In this document: positions 1-9,335 of the stretch, in pieces
Position numbering within the stretch: the first letter of the stretch is position 1
Layout of the letters: each line of letters begins with the position of its first letter
Assembly (NCBI GenBank): GCA_024734495.1
Contig: JALMQS010000075.1
Location: 7,753,493-7,817,492, forward strand
DNA length: 64,000 nt
Direction of reading: 5' to 3'
Source of the DNA: Forficula auricularia
Lineage: Eukaryota; Arthropoda; Insecta; Dermaptera; Forficulidae
The notes under the pieces: model-generated
Databases searched by the model: none
Told to the model about the DNA's origin: nothing
Seen by the model: the letters and a program-made list of their open reading frames with translations, nothing else
Program-made: the position numbers and the translations under genes

Positions 1-649
1 CAATTTCTTTTAAACTAAAAAATTCTTAATCGAAATGCTATTTTCTTATATAGACATACTGTAAACCTTCAGATAGATGAAATCGATTAAATAAGATTGT
101 TTTCTTTCTCATTTATAATTCTGTTTTATCAAGAGGCAGTCACCTGGCATCAGCGAGTCATTTGTTACGGTTTTCAACATTTTACCATTTTCTTAAAAAC
201 TAATCAATCAATTTCGTTCAAAATTAAATATACTTATTAAAAATCGATTGTTTTATAATATTTATTTATTTCATATTTTTCAACTAACTTTTTGGTACTA
301 TAGAAGTGACAAATTTTGGAAGCAACGAAATAATTTAATGTGAAATACATAAATAAATCGTAAAGTTATTTTTCTAGAGGGGACTCCCCACCCCCTAACT
401 ACGCCTATGTTGCAAAATTTTATTTTTCTAGCCTAAATTGAGAAAAAAATGATTATCAAATCAACATATTCTGTAAGGAGAGTACTAATTTTGAAAATAT
501 TACCATTTTTCCTGGGTGATAGATTCTTTTACGCAATGTAGAATAAAAAAACAGCATACACCTAAGAATGAGTTTTTCCAGAATTTTTTATTTAACTTAT
601 GTATGTTTTCCTTATTTCATTAATTTATTTCTACATCATGGCTATTCCA
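1..649. other. AT-rich sequence, no feature recognised
   Basis: Non-coding AT-rich sequence. Only a short G/C-rich patch near 376-408 stands out (CCCCACCCCCTAACTACGCC); similar patches recur at 3900-3925 and look like a worn interspersed-repeat end. No ORF, RNA gene or inverted repeat was found. Confidence 0.5.
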
Positions 650-775
650 TGCTATCTCTTCTACTCCTAGGAGTATATCAATACTCTCTAACCCCTCGGT
701 AGGTAGGTAGCCCCTCTACCGAAAATTAACTACCCCCCTCCCCCGAAATTTTTCTGGCTACGGCCTTGTCCATTC
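650..775 (-). repeat. Interspersed repeat fragment, inverted relative to 3661-3790
   Basis: The stretch with CTAACCCCTCGGTAG, then AATTAACTACC, then CCGAAATTTTTCTGGC reads, on the opposite strand, like 3661-3790 (GGCCAGAAAAAATTTCGGG, GTTAGTTAATTTCC, GAGGGGTTAGGGGAGTAT). The two lie about 3 kb apart in opposite orientation. The family is not recognised. Confidence 0.6.
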
Positions 776-1711
776 CTCAAGGGATTCAAGATATTTAATA
801 CTTTTTACATGTTATCTAAGGATTTTCATTTATATTTATCTGTTTTATTTATCCCAAAAACCTTTTCCATTTTGCCTTTATTTGCCCGCCCTGCCTGGTT
901 CTGTGCTTTATTCTTTCCTCTCTTGCAGACTCAATCTCTTCATTCTTCCCAAAGTTTCCCGAATCATTAACGGAATAAATTTCCGTACCTACACAGTGAC
1001 GGCTCAGCTGTTCAGATTTGAGAGTAGTCGAGATGGATTTCAGCCAAGCCAGAAATGAAAGACTCTTTCTCTTTTCAGGGTTTCTAAAGCATGTAAAGGC
1101 GAAGTTTTCTATTCTATGATCATTGATTTAAAAATCTATCTATCTAGTGTTTTAATCTTATTTAAAAAGCCTGATATTATAATTTAAAAAGATTAAATTG
1201 GCTGAAAAATTTTAAACTTTTTTCAAGGGTGAGTACACTCTCCGCAAATTTCGTTATTTTGTATTATTTATGTTCGAACGGTTTGAGCGTTCTAGAAAGC
1301 TGACAAATGGTAAAAATATGAAGATTATTAATAAACCTTTCTGCCAAATATCAACAATTTGACCCCATATAATATTTTCTTATTTTTTTCATTTTTCAAT
1401 CAAAGATTCAGAATTCTTCAATTACCCAACTCGAAAAAAAATATAACATAAATAAAAATAAATTATTTTTAAATTTGTGTAAGACTGACTAACCACCTCA
1501 CCTCAATATATAATAAGATTTAGTCTCATAATAATTATTAGGTATAATAAAGAAATAAAAACAACATGTTTGTCTTATTTCAAATACATCAGTAAGAGCC
1601 GGGAAGTTAGGCAACTATTAGCACATTACTACCTATGAACATTGAACACTGTGCTGCTTATTACTTCAATAACATAGTAACGAGAGTACTAAATAACATC
1701 ACTCCATCCAT
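776..1711. other. Non-repetitive AT-rich sequence
   Basis: No coding region is supported. Around 905-1075 the sequence is less AT-rich and holds a pyrimidine tract ending in TCTTGCAG at about 930, which resembles a plus-strand splice acceptor. No open frame or matching donor was convincing. Confidence 0.35.
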
Positions 1712-2060
1712 AGTGTCAAATATTAGATCATTAGTTACAACCCTGGATACTTCCCTGTAGTATAGTAACCTATATGATTACGAGGAATTCTTGACTCAAT
1801 GAGTCCCTTCCTCAAAATACGTCCCTGTCCAAAATATAGATATTGAAGATCAGTTCGATTCCATTCATTTTATTATGTGAATACCATGTGTATCTTATTT
1901 TACTAGTACTATATATATTTATTATATTGTTTTATTTAAAACGGGTGGTATCTTATTCGTTGCATCTTAAACAAACTTGAAAAACAGTTGTGTCTGAATT
2001 TTGGTAAATAGGTTAATTATATACACTTTAGTGTCAAATATTAGATCATTAGTTACAACC
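1712..2060. repeat. 31-bp exact direct repeats flanking about 287 bp
   Basis: The same 31 bases (starting AGTGTCAAATATTAGATC, ending GTTACAACC) occur at 1712-1742 and 2030-2060 with no mismatch. They bracket 287 bp of AT-rich DNA. This could be a long target duplication around an insertion or a local duplication. The enclosed DNA resembles no element that I know. Confidence 0.7.
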
Positions 2061-2579
2061 ATCCGATATCTCACCATATATTATTCAATTTCGGCACCAA
2101 ATTGAACTTTCTACAGAATTCTGTTCTTGAGGAATTGTCTAGTTGTAATACAAATAAACAGACAAAAAGTTTAAAAATGATTTTTCTCATCGTTGGTTAT
2201 CATCATGGTTAAAAAACCACGAATTTTTAAAAACGAATTGATTATTTGTGAGTGGGTTCACTTCTGCGAGTGCAGCGAGTACCTAATATAATATATACCA
2301 TACAGAACCAAGTGTGAGTGAGACCGGTAGACTGAAAGTCTTTTCCTAAAGGACATTTTTATAATTGATGAGAATTAACAGATTTCAATTTCAACAAAAT
2401 TTGGATTATGGATTTTTGGATTTTTGTATAAAACACAATCTGAAAGAAAATTGAAAAACATGTCCTGACGGGATTTGAAATCGGAGGGTTAAAAATTAAA
2501 ATTATAAAATTTTAAAACCAAAAAATGAAGAAAAATGAAATATACCTACTATAAAATGAATCTATTATAAAATAAATTG
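2061..2579. other. AT-rich sequence between repeats
   Basis: No gene or structured RNA was seen. It is AT-rich with one GC patch near 2255-2330 and abuts the left end of repeat R1. Confidence 0.4.
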
Positions 2580-3615
2580 GCACGTTCTGATGTGGCCACC
2601 AACGTGACTTTACCTTGCAGTTTGCAGTTTGGACCCTCTCTTATTATTATAGGTTCATTTTGTAGTATATTTCATTTTTCTTGATTTTTTAGTTTGAAAA
2701 TACTATAATTTTATGAACATGAATTTAGGTCATTTATCAAAGATTTTAATAGATATGTTTATATTGCATGTATGAGGGTCTTGTCCCCTCGGGAGTCGAA
2801 CCCAAGCACTAGTACTGTTTCCGGGCAACTAATTTTAATTTTTACCCCCCCCGCTTAATTTTGGGTCGATATTCACCAAAATCTAATAAGCGCTTAATCT
2901 CAATGCACCAAAACTACATGTGAAATTTGGTTTTGATATTCATACTAGTTTTTGGGCTAGCTGGCCCACAAAATTAGGTAATGCACAGACTAACTAACAC
3001 ACTAATAGACATTTTGACAAAACAGTTATTATCTCGAAAAATATAATTTTTTCGATGTGCACTTATTAGAGCTTTTTTGTAGACCATTTTTTTTAATCAA
3101 AATAGTTTCAGTCGTTTTTGAGATATTTTGAAAAAAAGAAGCAAAAAAAACATTTTTTTCATGCACGATTGCATAATGCTTGACCATACCTTGTAAAGTA
3201 AAGAGAGCTATTATTTTTTCGGGAGCGAGAATTGGGGCGGGGGGCGGTTCAAAAAATAGAACTATCAATATAACTCCTAGACCTAGACCATTTGATCGAA
3301 TCTTACAAAATTTCGCATATACACCCTGTACGACCTTATGAAAACGACTAACTATGTGAAATTCAACAAAAAGAGAGCGGGGGGGTCAAAATTTACATAA
3401 AATAATGAAAATTTTAAGCACAAATCTAAGAATGCTGATATGTCTAATAAAATAATTTCATAATTAAAATGAGATATTATTAATTGATAATGGGCCTATA
3501 ATCAAAATAAGGGGGGGGTTTCTTTCGTAAATAATTATAAATTATTTTATTAAATATTAAATATAAGAGGGGGCAAGTGTAGGTATGGTAAAGTCATGTA
3601 GATGGCCACATTAGC
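2580..3615. mobile_element. Interspersed repeat R1, copy 1, with inverted ends
   Basis: The left end (2580-2614, GCACGTTCTGATGTGGCCAC onward to TTTACC) is an imperfect inverted match of the right end (3587-3615, GGTAAAGTCATGTAGATGG to CACATTAGC). The interior has blocks shared with 4786-5490 and 13085-13680: CTCAATGCACCAAAACTACA, CATACTAGTTTTTG, CGAAAAATATAATTTTTCG and ATTATAGGTTCATTTTG. The inverted ends suggest a non-autonomous DNA transposon, but I cannot name a superfamily. It contains no plausible ORF. A tRNA-like element appears to have inserted at about 2727-2822. Confidence 0.6.
2727..2822 (-). mobile_element. tRNA-derived element fragment inserted in R1
   Basis: This interrupts R1. 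It shares AAAGATTTTAATAGAxAT, ATTGCAT and GGGTCTTGTCCCCTCGGGAG with the element at 42705-42930. On the minus strand GGGTTCGACTCCC is a good tRNA T-arm / Pol III B box (consensus GGTTCRANTCC). It is a one-arm, truncated copy of the same family. Confidence 0.6.
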
Positions 3616-3660
3616 TTATTTACCATATTTCTGGTAAAATTATTAATATTGTACATTTCA

Positions 3661-3790
3661 AGGTCAAGGTCGAGGCCAGAAAAAATTTCGGGAGTTAGTT
3701 AATTTCCGAGGGGGTGTAGCTATCCACTGAGGGGTTAGGGGAGTATGGATATACTACTAGAAGTAGGAGACATGATCTCCCTTATGCCCC
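3661..3790 (+). repeat. Interspersed repeat fragment, partner of 650-775
   Basis: It begins AGGTCAAGGTCGAGGCCAG and continues through GGGGTTAGGGGAGTATGG. It is the reverse-complement relative of 650-775 and is followed by a poly(T) run at about 3799-3819. The family is unknown. Confidence 0.6.
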
Positions 3791-3798
3791 GATTGTCT

Positions 3799-3819
3799 TT
3801 TTTTTTTTTTTTTTTTTTT
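3799..3819. repeat. Poly(T) tract
   Basis: An uninterrupted run of about 21 T follows the repeat fragment. It could be the poly(A) tail of a minus-strand retroelement or simple slippage. Confidence 0.8.
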
Positions 3820-4785
3820 ATTAGAATATTGTTTATTTATATCATGTAAAATGCCGATGTTTACCTCAACATTTTTTTTTTGGAGGGGGTGACACCTTAA
3901 ACCCACCCCCCCCCTGGCTACGCCCACGGGCTACAGTCTACAATTCTATGACACACAGTTTTTACTTTTGCAAGGAAGAATAAAAATGTAAAAAGAAACA
4001 AGAAAATAAATAAATACAATGGTAAAATTTATTCAATTATTTTTTGCGTGAATTAGCTATTTTTACATTTTTTGGAAAAATCGAATTTCTTTTTTTTTTA
4101 AAGAAGATGCGAGTGAAAATAATCGAAATGGATCTGAAACGAAATGTTGGCGATGTTGATATTTCGCCTAAAAGATGCGTCATCCTCTGCCCCCCAGAAA
4201 GTACACCCTGAGCGAGAAACATCGTCCCTGTTTGCACCCTGTCCGCCCCGTGCCCCTCGACCACCCTGGTGCCTACCCTGCCTGTACCCTCTGCCTCAAC
4301 ATTGCAAGCAGCGCCAGCCAGCAACACCACTCGAAACGGAAACGAGAACGACACGAAAACAAGCAAAAGCCCATGACTCGCTCACTCTTTTATCAAATTA
4401 GCTACCTCGACAAAAAAGAGAGACAGAGAATTCATCAGGCATCGATTTATTTGATTATTTCATTATTTATTTCTGGGCTTTTTATTATTACCGGGGCTTA
4501 GATTCTACAATCAACCAGCCACGCAAAAAGTAATTTGTATTCATTTGGATGAAGAATATTTCGATTACGATCCGCCATTATGGAAAAGAAAATTAAGTAA
4601 TTAAGACTAATTATTTTTTATACAGTTAACAAAATTTTTTGTATACTGTTATAAATAAAAGGTGTATTTAGACGAAGAAAAATTGATCAATTTAGAGAGA
4701 TTTTGAAGTCGTCAAATAGTCGATGAGATGGGAAAATTTCTCACCATCTGATTTTCCAAAAACTAAAAATAAAGAAAAATAAATT
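3820..4785. other. Region with GC-rich island at about 4140-4430
   Basis: The flanks are AT-rich. The island is rich in ACCCTG/CCTGT steps and purines, with GAAACGGAAACGAGAACGAC near 4334. Short frames are open on both strands, which is expected where stop codons are rare. One minus frame begins with a hydrophobic run (MLVFVSFSFPF, then RVVLLAGAAC) but runs into AT-rich sequence. I found no splice sites that would make it a convincing exon. Confidence 0.3.
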
Positions 4786-5490
4786 GACACGTTCTGATAT
4801 GGCCACCCACTTGACTTTACCATACACTTCTGGTTGAGTTTGGTCCAAATGCCTAGATTTTCATTTTTTGACCCTACCCGCCCCCTCCCCCGTTTTGGGC
4901 TGTTACTTTTTGCATTTTTAGACTTCGGAGTGTCCCACAACTATGTATACAAAATTTGGTTGAGCTTGGTCCAAGGGCCTAGATTTTCAATTTTTGACCA
5001 TGCCGCAATTTTGGTCTACGAAATAAATAATAACTCTCTTTTTTATTATATGGTATATTTTCTTTTTCTGGGTTTTTTATTTTGAAAATCTTATAATTTT
5101 AATTTTTAAATCCTTCCCCTTAATTTTTTGTTCGATATGCACCAAAATCTAATCAGCTCTTAATCTCAATTCACCTAAACTACATGTAAAATTTCGTTTT
5201 GATATTCACACTAGTTTTTGAGCTTGTCCGTCCACAAAAATTTGGTAACACACAGACTAATAACCAGACTAACAGACATTTGACAAAACAATTATTATCT
5301 CGAAAAATAAGAATTTTTCGATGTGCGCTTATTAGAGCTTTTTTGTAGAGGGAAATGCCATGGTTTCGATCAATTTTTTGAATCAAAATGGTATCAAACG
5401 TTTTTTAGATATTTTAAAAAAGAAGAAAACCCCCACTTTTTCATGGACGATTACAATACTTGACCATACCCTCCCTGTATGGTAAAGTAA
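4786..5490. mobile_element. Interspersed repeat R1, copy 2
   Basis: The left end 4786-4821 (GACACGTTCTGATATGGCCA through TTTACC) matches the left end of copy 1. The interior repeats the blocks GGTCCAAxxGCCTAGATTTT (twice), CACCAAAATCTAATCAGCTC, TTTTTGAGCT, ATTATCTCGAAAAAT and GATGTGCGCTTATTAGAGCT. The right side ends in CTTGACCATACCCTCCCTGTATGGTAAAGT. No protein-coding capacity is visible. Confidence 0.6.
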
Positions 5491-5807
5491 AAACAACAAT
5501 AAAAATAAAACTATATAATTATTCAAACGCCTCCCGAAGATCCCGGGCACGGATCACGACTTACACTTTTGTCTATAATAAAAAATATTTTCTTTATTTT
5601 CTAATTGAAGGTAGGTAGTTGTTTCGCGACAATATTAGCAAAAAGTTAATGCTAGAATACTCTATATAGTATATAGTACAGACAATAAGGATTCATAATT
5701 CATAAGCCCAAAACTTTTTGCTGTTTATATACCACTACTAGCCAATCCCGTGCTCGTTTGACAAATCTGGCAACACTGTCCGAACTAGTATATATTTTAT
5801 CATAGAA

Positions 5808-5978
5808 ATGTCAGATAAAGTACAATATAAAGGGAGATTTATAAAACAAAAAGTTCTTAATAAGCGATTGAAAGCTGTTGCCACAATGGCTAGAGCGAAA
5901 AAACGTCAAAAAAGTACTAAAGTTAACATACTTTTTAGGTTAAATAAATGCGTTGTTTCCAGCTTGTTTTTAGTGTAA
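5808..5978 (+). CDS. Small basic ORF, possible exon (56 aa), not recognised
   Basis: An ATG at 5808 opens 56 codons ending TAA. The first 38 or so residues are very Lys/Arg-rich (MSDKVQYKGRF, then LNKRLKAV, then MARAKKRQKSTK). The tail after about residue 38 turns hydrophobic, and a possible splice donor (AAA|GTTAAC) sits at that change, so only the first part may be coding. The basic start resembles the N-terminus of a DNA-binding or transposase-like protein, but I cannot name one. The upstream DNA (AATCTGGCAACACTG) is less AT-rich than its surroundings. A chance ORF remains possible. Confidence 0.3.
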   Translation: MSDKVQYKGRFIKQKVLNKRLKAVATMARAKKRQKSTKVNILFRLNKCVVSSLFLV

Positions 5979-6464
5979 ATTTTTCAAATATTCTTGTGCA
6001 CAAAAATTTTAATAAAAATGCAATCCTTAATTCTAAAATTGTTCAATAATAAGTAATTGTGAATTGTTGTTCTTGTTTATTTGTTTTTCATTGTGTTCCG
6101 TTGTAATGTATGTAGTATAAGAGGTATGCTGTAAGATCGAGTCAATGCATATAAGTAGGTACAAAATTTGGCTGAATACTAATACTATTCTTGTATTGTC
6201 TTTTTTTTATTATATGCAGTTTATTTAAATTGCCGCACAATTTTTTTTTATTTAAAAAAAAAACTGCACTCACATAAAAAAGTGCGCACACAGGTCACAA
6301 AAAATTAGAGGGAACACTGCTTTGGAAATAATAATAATAAATTTCGTTTTGCTACCAATCGATGCAGAAGTATTTAAATAATAATCCGTCTAAATTTCAA
6401 AACAATCCTAAGAAAACCCATATGGTGAAACAACTACCTTAATTAAATAAAAATAAAAAATAAT
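5979..6464. other. AT-rich sequence
   Basis: No gene is seen. A T-run/A-run (about 6240-6262) makes a small A/T hairpin. Confidence 0.4.
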
Positions 6465-6565
6465 AATTGAAAGTAATGGAAGGCAGCCCAGAGGTAGTGA
6501 GGAAAGAAAAATTAACACATATAAAATAAGGTGTAATTTATTGGAATCCTTCCTCCTTTTCTTTC

Positions 6566-6607
6566 AAACTGACGTTTCGGAGGATTTTCCTCCTTCTTCA
6601 AGGGTTT
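6566..6607 (-). ncRNA. Hammerhead ribozyme motif, family B, left arm (core damaged)
   Basis: On the minus strand the order is ACCC, TTGAAGA, A, stem II GGAGGA/TCCTCC with a short A-rich loop, GAAAC, GTC. Stem II is intact, but an extra T disrupts the CTGAAGA core, so this copy is probably inactive. Its mirror copy at 6862-6903 keeps the core. Confidence 0.55.
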
Positions 6608-6861
6608 CAAAGGGTCAATGAATGAAACAAATAAAATGTTTCCTTCTTCTCTCCACAGTAGTGTTCAAAAACTTTCTTCATTTTTACAAAAGGCATAGAA
6701 AAACATTTTTTTTTCCTTCTTTTCTTAATTAGATCTAATTAAGAAAAGAAGGAAAAAAAAATTTGTTTTTCTATGCCTTTTGTTAAAATGAAGAAAGTTT
6801 TTGAACACTACTGTGGAGAGAAGAAGGAAACATTTTATTTGTTTCATTCATTGACCCTTTG

Positions 6862-6903
6862 AAACCCTGAAGAAGGAGGGAAATATCCTCGAAACGTCGG
6901 TTT
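6862..6903 (+). ncRNA. Hammerhead ribozyme motif, family B, right arm
   Basis: Elements in order: stem I 5' strand AAACC (6862-6866), core CTGAAGA (6867-6873, matching CUGANGA), stem II region with GAGG/CCTC, GAAAC (6891-6895), GTC cleavage triplet (6896-6898), stem I 3' strand GGTTT (6899-6903), fully complementary to AAACC. Stem III is the self-complementary ACGU with no loop, which could form only between two strands. Stem II is weaker than in the left arm. Activity is uncertain. Confidence 0.6.
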
Positions 6904-7125
6904 GAAAGGAAAGGAGGAAGGATTCCAATAAATTACACCTTATTTTACATGTGTTAATTTTTTCTTTCCTCACTACCTCTGGGCTGCCTTCCATTACTTT
7001 CAATTAAAATTTCTACCAGTCCGTCTCTCTCCAGAGAAAATTTCGTTGCAAAAAAATAAAAAATAATTAATTTAATTAATTTATATATTTAAAATTAAAA
7101 TTTATAAAAGATAATGATTTAAAGT

Positions 7126-7226
7126 CAAACGACTTAAAATCAAAAAGACTAAATTCTTTATGGCAAACAACTCAAGCTTGAGTTGTTTACCAAAAATAAT
7201 TTAGTCTTTTTGATTTTTAAGTCGAT
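7126..7226. repeat. Inverted repeat (hairpin) preceding a tandem array
   Basis: GACTTAAAATCAAAAAGACT plus AAATT on the left is mirrored on the right by AATTTAGTCTTTTTGAT and TTTTAAGTC. The tip is CAACTCAAGCTTGAGTTG. The right arm runs directly into the tandem repeats. Confidence 0.8.
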
Positions 7227-7690
7227 TCTTCCACGTTTTCAGTAGAGGTTACCATTAATAGTCAAAACATCAAAAATGGAATGCAATAAGGTTATTCCTC
7301 TAGTATTAGATAAGAATCGATCGTTATTTTTGATTTTAAGTCGATTCGTCCATGTCTTCAGCAATGGTTACCAATAATAATCGAAGGGTCAAAAATCTAA
7401 TGTAGAATTATTATTCCTCAAGTAATAGATGAGAATCAATTGCTATTTTTGATTTTAAGTCGATTCCTCCATGTCTTCAGCAATGGTTACCAATAATAAA
7501 CGAAATGTCAAAAATCCAATGTAGAATTGTTATTCCTCGACTGTTAAATGAGAATCGATCATTATTTTTGAATTAAAGTCAACATGAACTGCAAATTGCA
7601 AGTGATTGATATCTGATTAATAATAAAGGAATAAACATATAATATTTCAAATAAATTTGGATAAAGTTTAGCAACGATCCGTTGCAGTTT
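7205..7690. repeat. Repeat R4, copy 1: about three tandem units of roughly 125 bp
   Basis: The unit holds TTTTGATTTTAAGTCGATTC, CTTCAGCAATGGTTACCAAT, AATCGAA..GTCAAAAATC, TTATTCCTC and GAATCGATC. It recurs near 7205, 7325 and 7440. The array ends with a unique 3' segment (AACATGAACTGCAAATTGC through AACGATCCGTTGCAGTTTAT) that is also present at 23530-23640. No ORF. Confidence 0.8.
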
Positions 7691-7803
7691 ATTTTTTTAT
7701 ATTAACAATCTTTTCTTATTGACGTACAAATAATATAACTAATAAAGTAATCAAAATATTTGTCCGGCTATAATCTGATCACTACACTAATTTAGACACA
7801 CTA

Positions 7804-7818
7804 TCACACACACACACA
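7804..7818. repeat. (CA)n microsatellite
   Basis: A short CA dinucleotide run in AT-rich sequence. The surrounding 7691-8084 has no recognised feature. Confidence 0.8.
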
Positions 7819-8160
7819 GGCGAACACTCAATGCGCAAAATGGGCCATTAAAATTAATAATAAAATTAAAATTTAATTCTAATTGTGAATAATTTATGTT
7901 TACAAGTATTTGTCTAAATTATCTTTAGGTTATTTTATGTCTACGGTCACTTAAAATTGATTTATATACGATGAAAAGGAGCGCTCCACATACTCAGATG
8001 TAATGGGGGCAAATTTAAAGGAACTTTTTATTTATTTGATAGAGATTTTCTTTAGGAGACGGACTGGTATAAATATGTAATTGGATGTTGATGAAAGCAG
8101 TCCACGGTGGTTGTAAAAAATAAGACTATAGAGGTTTTATTATTTTACATTTATTTGTTA

Positions 8161-8203
8161 AAACCGACGTTTCGGAGATTTATTCTCTCCTTCTTCAGGG
8201 TAA
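8161..8203 (-). ncRNA. Hammerhead ribozyme motif, family B (best-preserved)
   Basis: Minus strand: stem I 5' ACC, core CTGAAGA (complement of 8192-8198), one extra A, stem II GGAGA/TCTCC (8174-8178 and 8186-8190), GAAAC (8169-8173), GTC (8166-8168), stem I 3' GGT. The ACC/GGT pairing and a perfect 5-bp stem II support a real fold. Stem III is again loopless ACGU. Confidence 0.65.
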
Positions 8204-8454
8204 CAAAAAGTCAATGAAAGTAGTTCAAAAAATAGTTACTTTCTGTCTCCTTTGACAATGCCAAAAAAACATTATAAAAATTATTTTTCATTTCGAATAG
8301 AAAACAGTAAAAAAGCAATTGATGATCCATATGATTAACATATGGATCATCAGTGCTTTTACTGTTTTCTATTCGAAATGAAAAATTTTATAATGTTTTT
8401 TTGTGCAAAGGAGACGAAGTAACTATTTTTTGAACTACTTTCATTGACTTTTGT

Positions 8455-8493
8455 TACCTGAAAGGAGAATAAACTCCGAAACGTCGGTTTTAA
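8455..8493 (+). ncRNA. Degenerate hammerhead motif, family B, right arm
   Basis: The sequence TTACCTGAAAGGAG ... CTCCGAAACGTCGGTTTT is the mirror of 8161-8203, but the core has lost bases (CTGAAAGG instead of CTGAAGAAGG). Stem II GGAG/CTCC and GAAAC-GTC remain. It is probably inactive. Confidence 0.5.
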
Positions 8494-8639
8494 CATTAAA
8501 TGTAAAAATAATAAAACCTCTATAGTCTTATTTTTACACACCGTGGACTGTCGCAGCATCAATTACTTTTTATTTATATTTTCATTTTTTTCATTCTTTC
8601 TCCGAAAATATACTTTTAAAAAATCTGTATTTGGGGCGA

Positions 8640-9239
8640 AATAGGCAATATTTGACAAAAAAATCCTTCAAATATGCAATTTTAAGCAATTTTCTTAAAA
8701 TATGCAATTTTATGCAATATTACCCAAATATGCAGAATAAAATTTAACCCAGAGTATCCTAGATGCATGGATTCGGATAGATAATTTATCCACTGGGTCG
8801 TATGTGGCGGCAAACAAAATATGCAATTCCATAGGAATCCGGTCTCTATTTATAAGGATTAAAAATTAAAATCATATTAAAAAATTAAATATTTTTAAAA
8901 TTAGATGTTTTTGTTAAAATTTTGGAAATTTTATATCTATGAATAGCTTGGGCTAGTAATTTGAACCATTGCATAATTCAGCTTATTAATACAAATTCAT
9001 GTTCAAAATTTGAACTAATTATAGCTATATGCCATTTAAGTGTTTAGAAATATCTGATCGTGGAAAAAAATTATTTAAACAAGATTTCTTTGGTCTGGGT
9101 ATGTCTGAATTCTGGTTGCAACAAAAGCTCAAAAACGAAAGGTCGTAAAAAGTTTGTGAATAAAATAAAATGTAATTATCAAAAAGAAATCTATTGATTG
9201 ATTGTATTTATTAAGCTGAATAATACAATTTTGTTGAAA
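8640..9239. other. AT-rich sequence with short AATATGCAATTTT repeats
   Basis: Between about 8670 and 8735 the word ATATGCAATTTTA/ATGCAATA occurs several times, suggesting a decayed short tandem repeat. The rest is AT-rich with no gene. Confidence 0.4.
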
Positions 9240-9335
9240 ATACTTTTTCTTGCCAGAGTAGCAGAGTTGTTGATTGTTAAGAAGAAATCAATAAGTTGTC
9301 CTCTGTTTGATACATTAAACTACGTACGTATTCGT
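9240..9335 (+). repeat. Family A end, solo remnant
   Basis: CTTGCCAGAGTAGCAGAGTT, GTTGATTG, then AAGTTGTCCTCTGTTTGAT matches the conserved left end of family A elements (compare the reverse complement of 25110-25160). No hammerhead follows, so this is a terminal fragment. Confidence 0.6.

Larger units (their letters stand above)
6465..7005. mobile_element. Family B fold-back element: 541-bp palindrome with hammerhead motifs
   Basis: The left arm, starting AATTGAAAGTAATGGAAGGC, is mirrored by the right arm ending GCCTTCCATTACTTTCAATT. The palindrome centre is at AGATCT (6731-6736). Arms are near-identical over about 270 bp with a few substitutions and indels. Each arm carries a hammerhead-like motif pointing away from the centre. 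There is no ORF. It looks like a snap-back pair of a short unit, and a second family B palindrome lies at 8085-8560. Confidence 0.85.
8085..8560. mobile_element. Family B fold-back element, second copy (about 476-bp palindrome)
   Basis: The arms are AGTCCACGGTG... (8099 on) and ...CACCGTGGACT (8539-8549), with looser pairing outside. The centre is near 8331 (CATATGxTTAACATATG). Each arm has a hammerhead-like motif. The sequence has diverged from 6465-7005 except around the ribozyme motif, the TTCATTGAC motif and the overall plan. It holds no gene. Confidence 0.85.

Noticed and set aside
6465..7005. Long palindromes as possible assembly inversions or chimeras
   Set aside because: Many independent families show the same mirror plan with different internal differences between arms, which a single technical error would not produce. 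Individual cases still deserve long-read confirmation.
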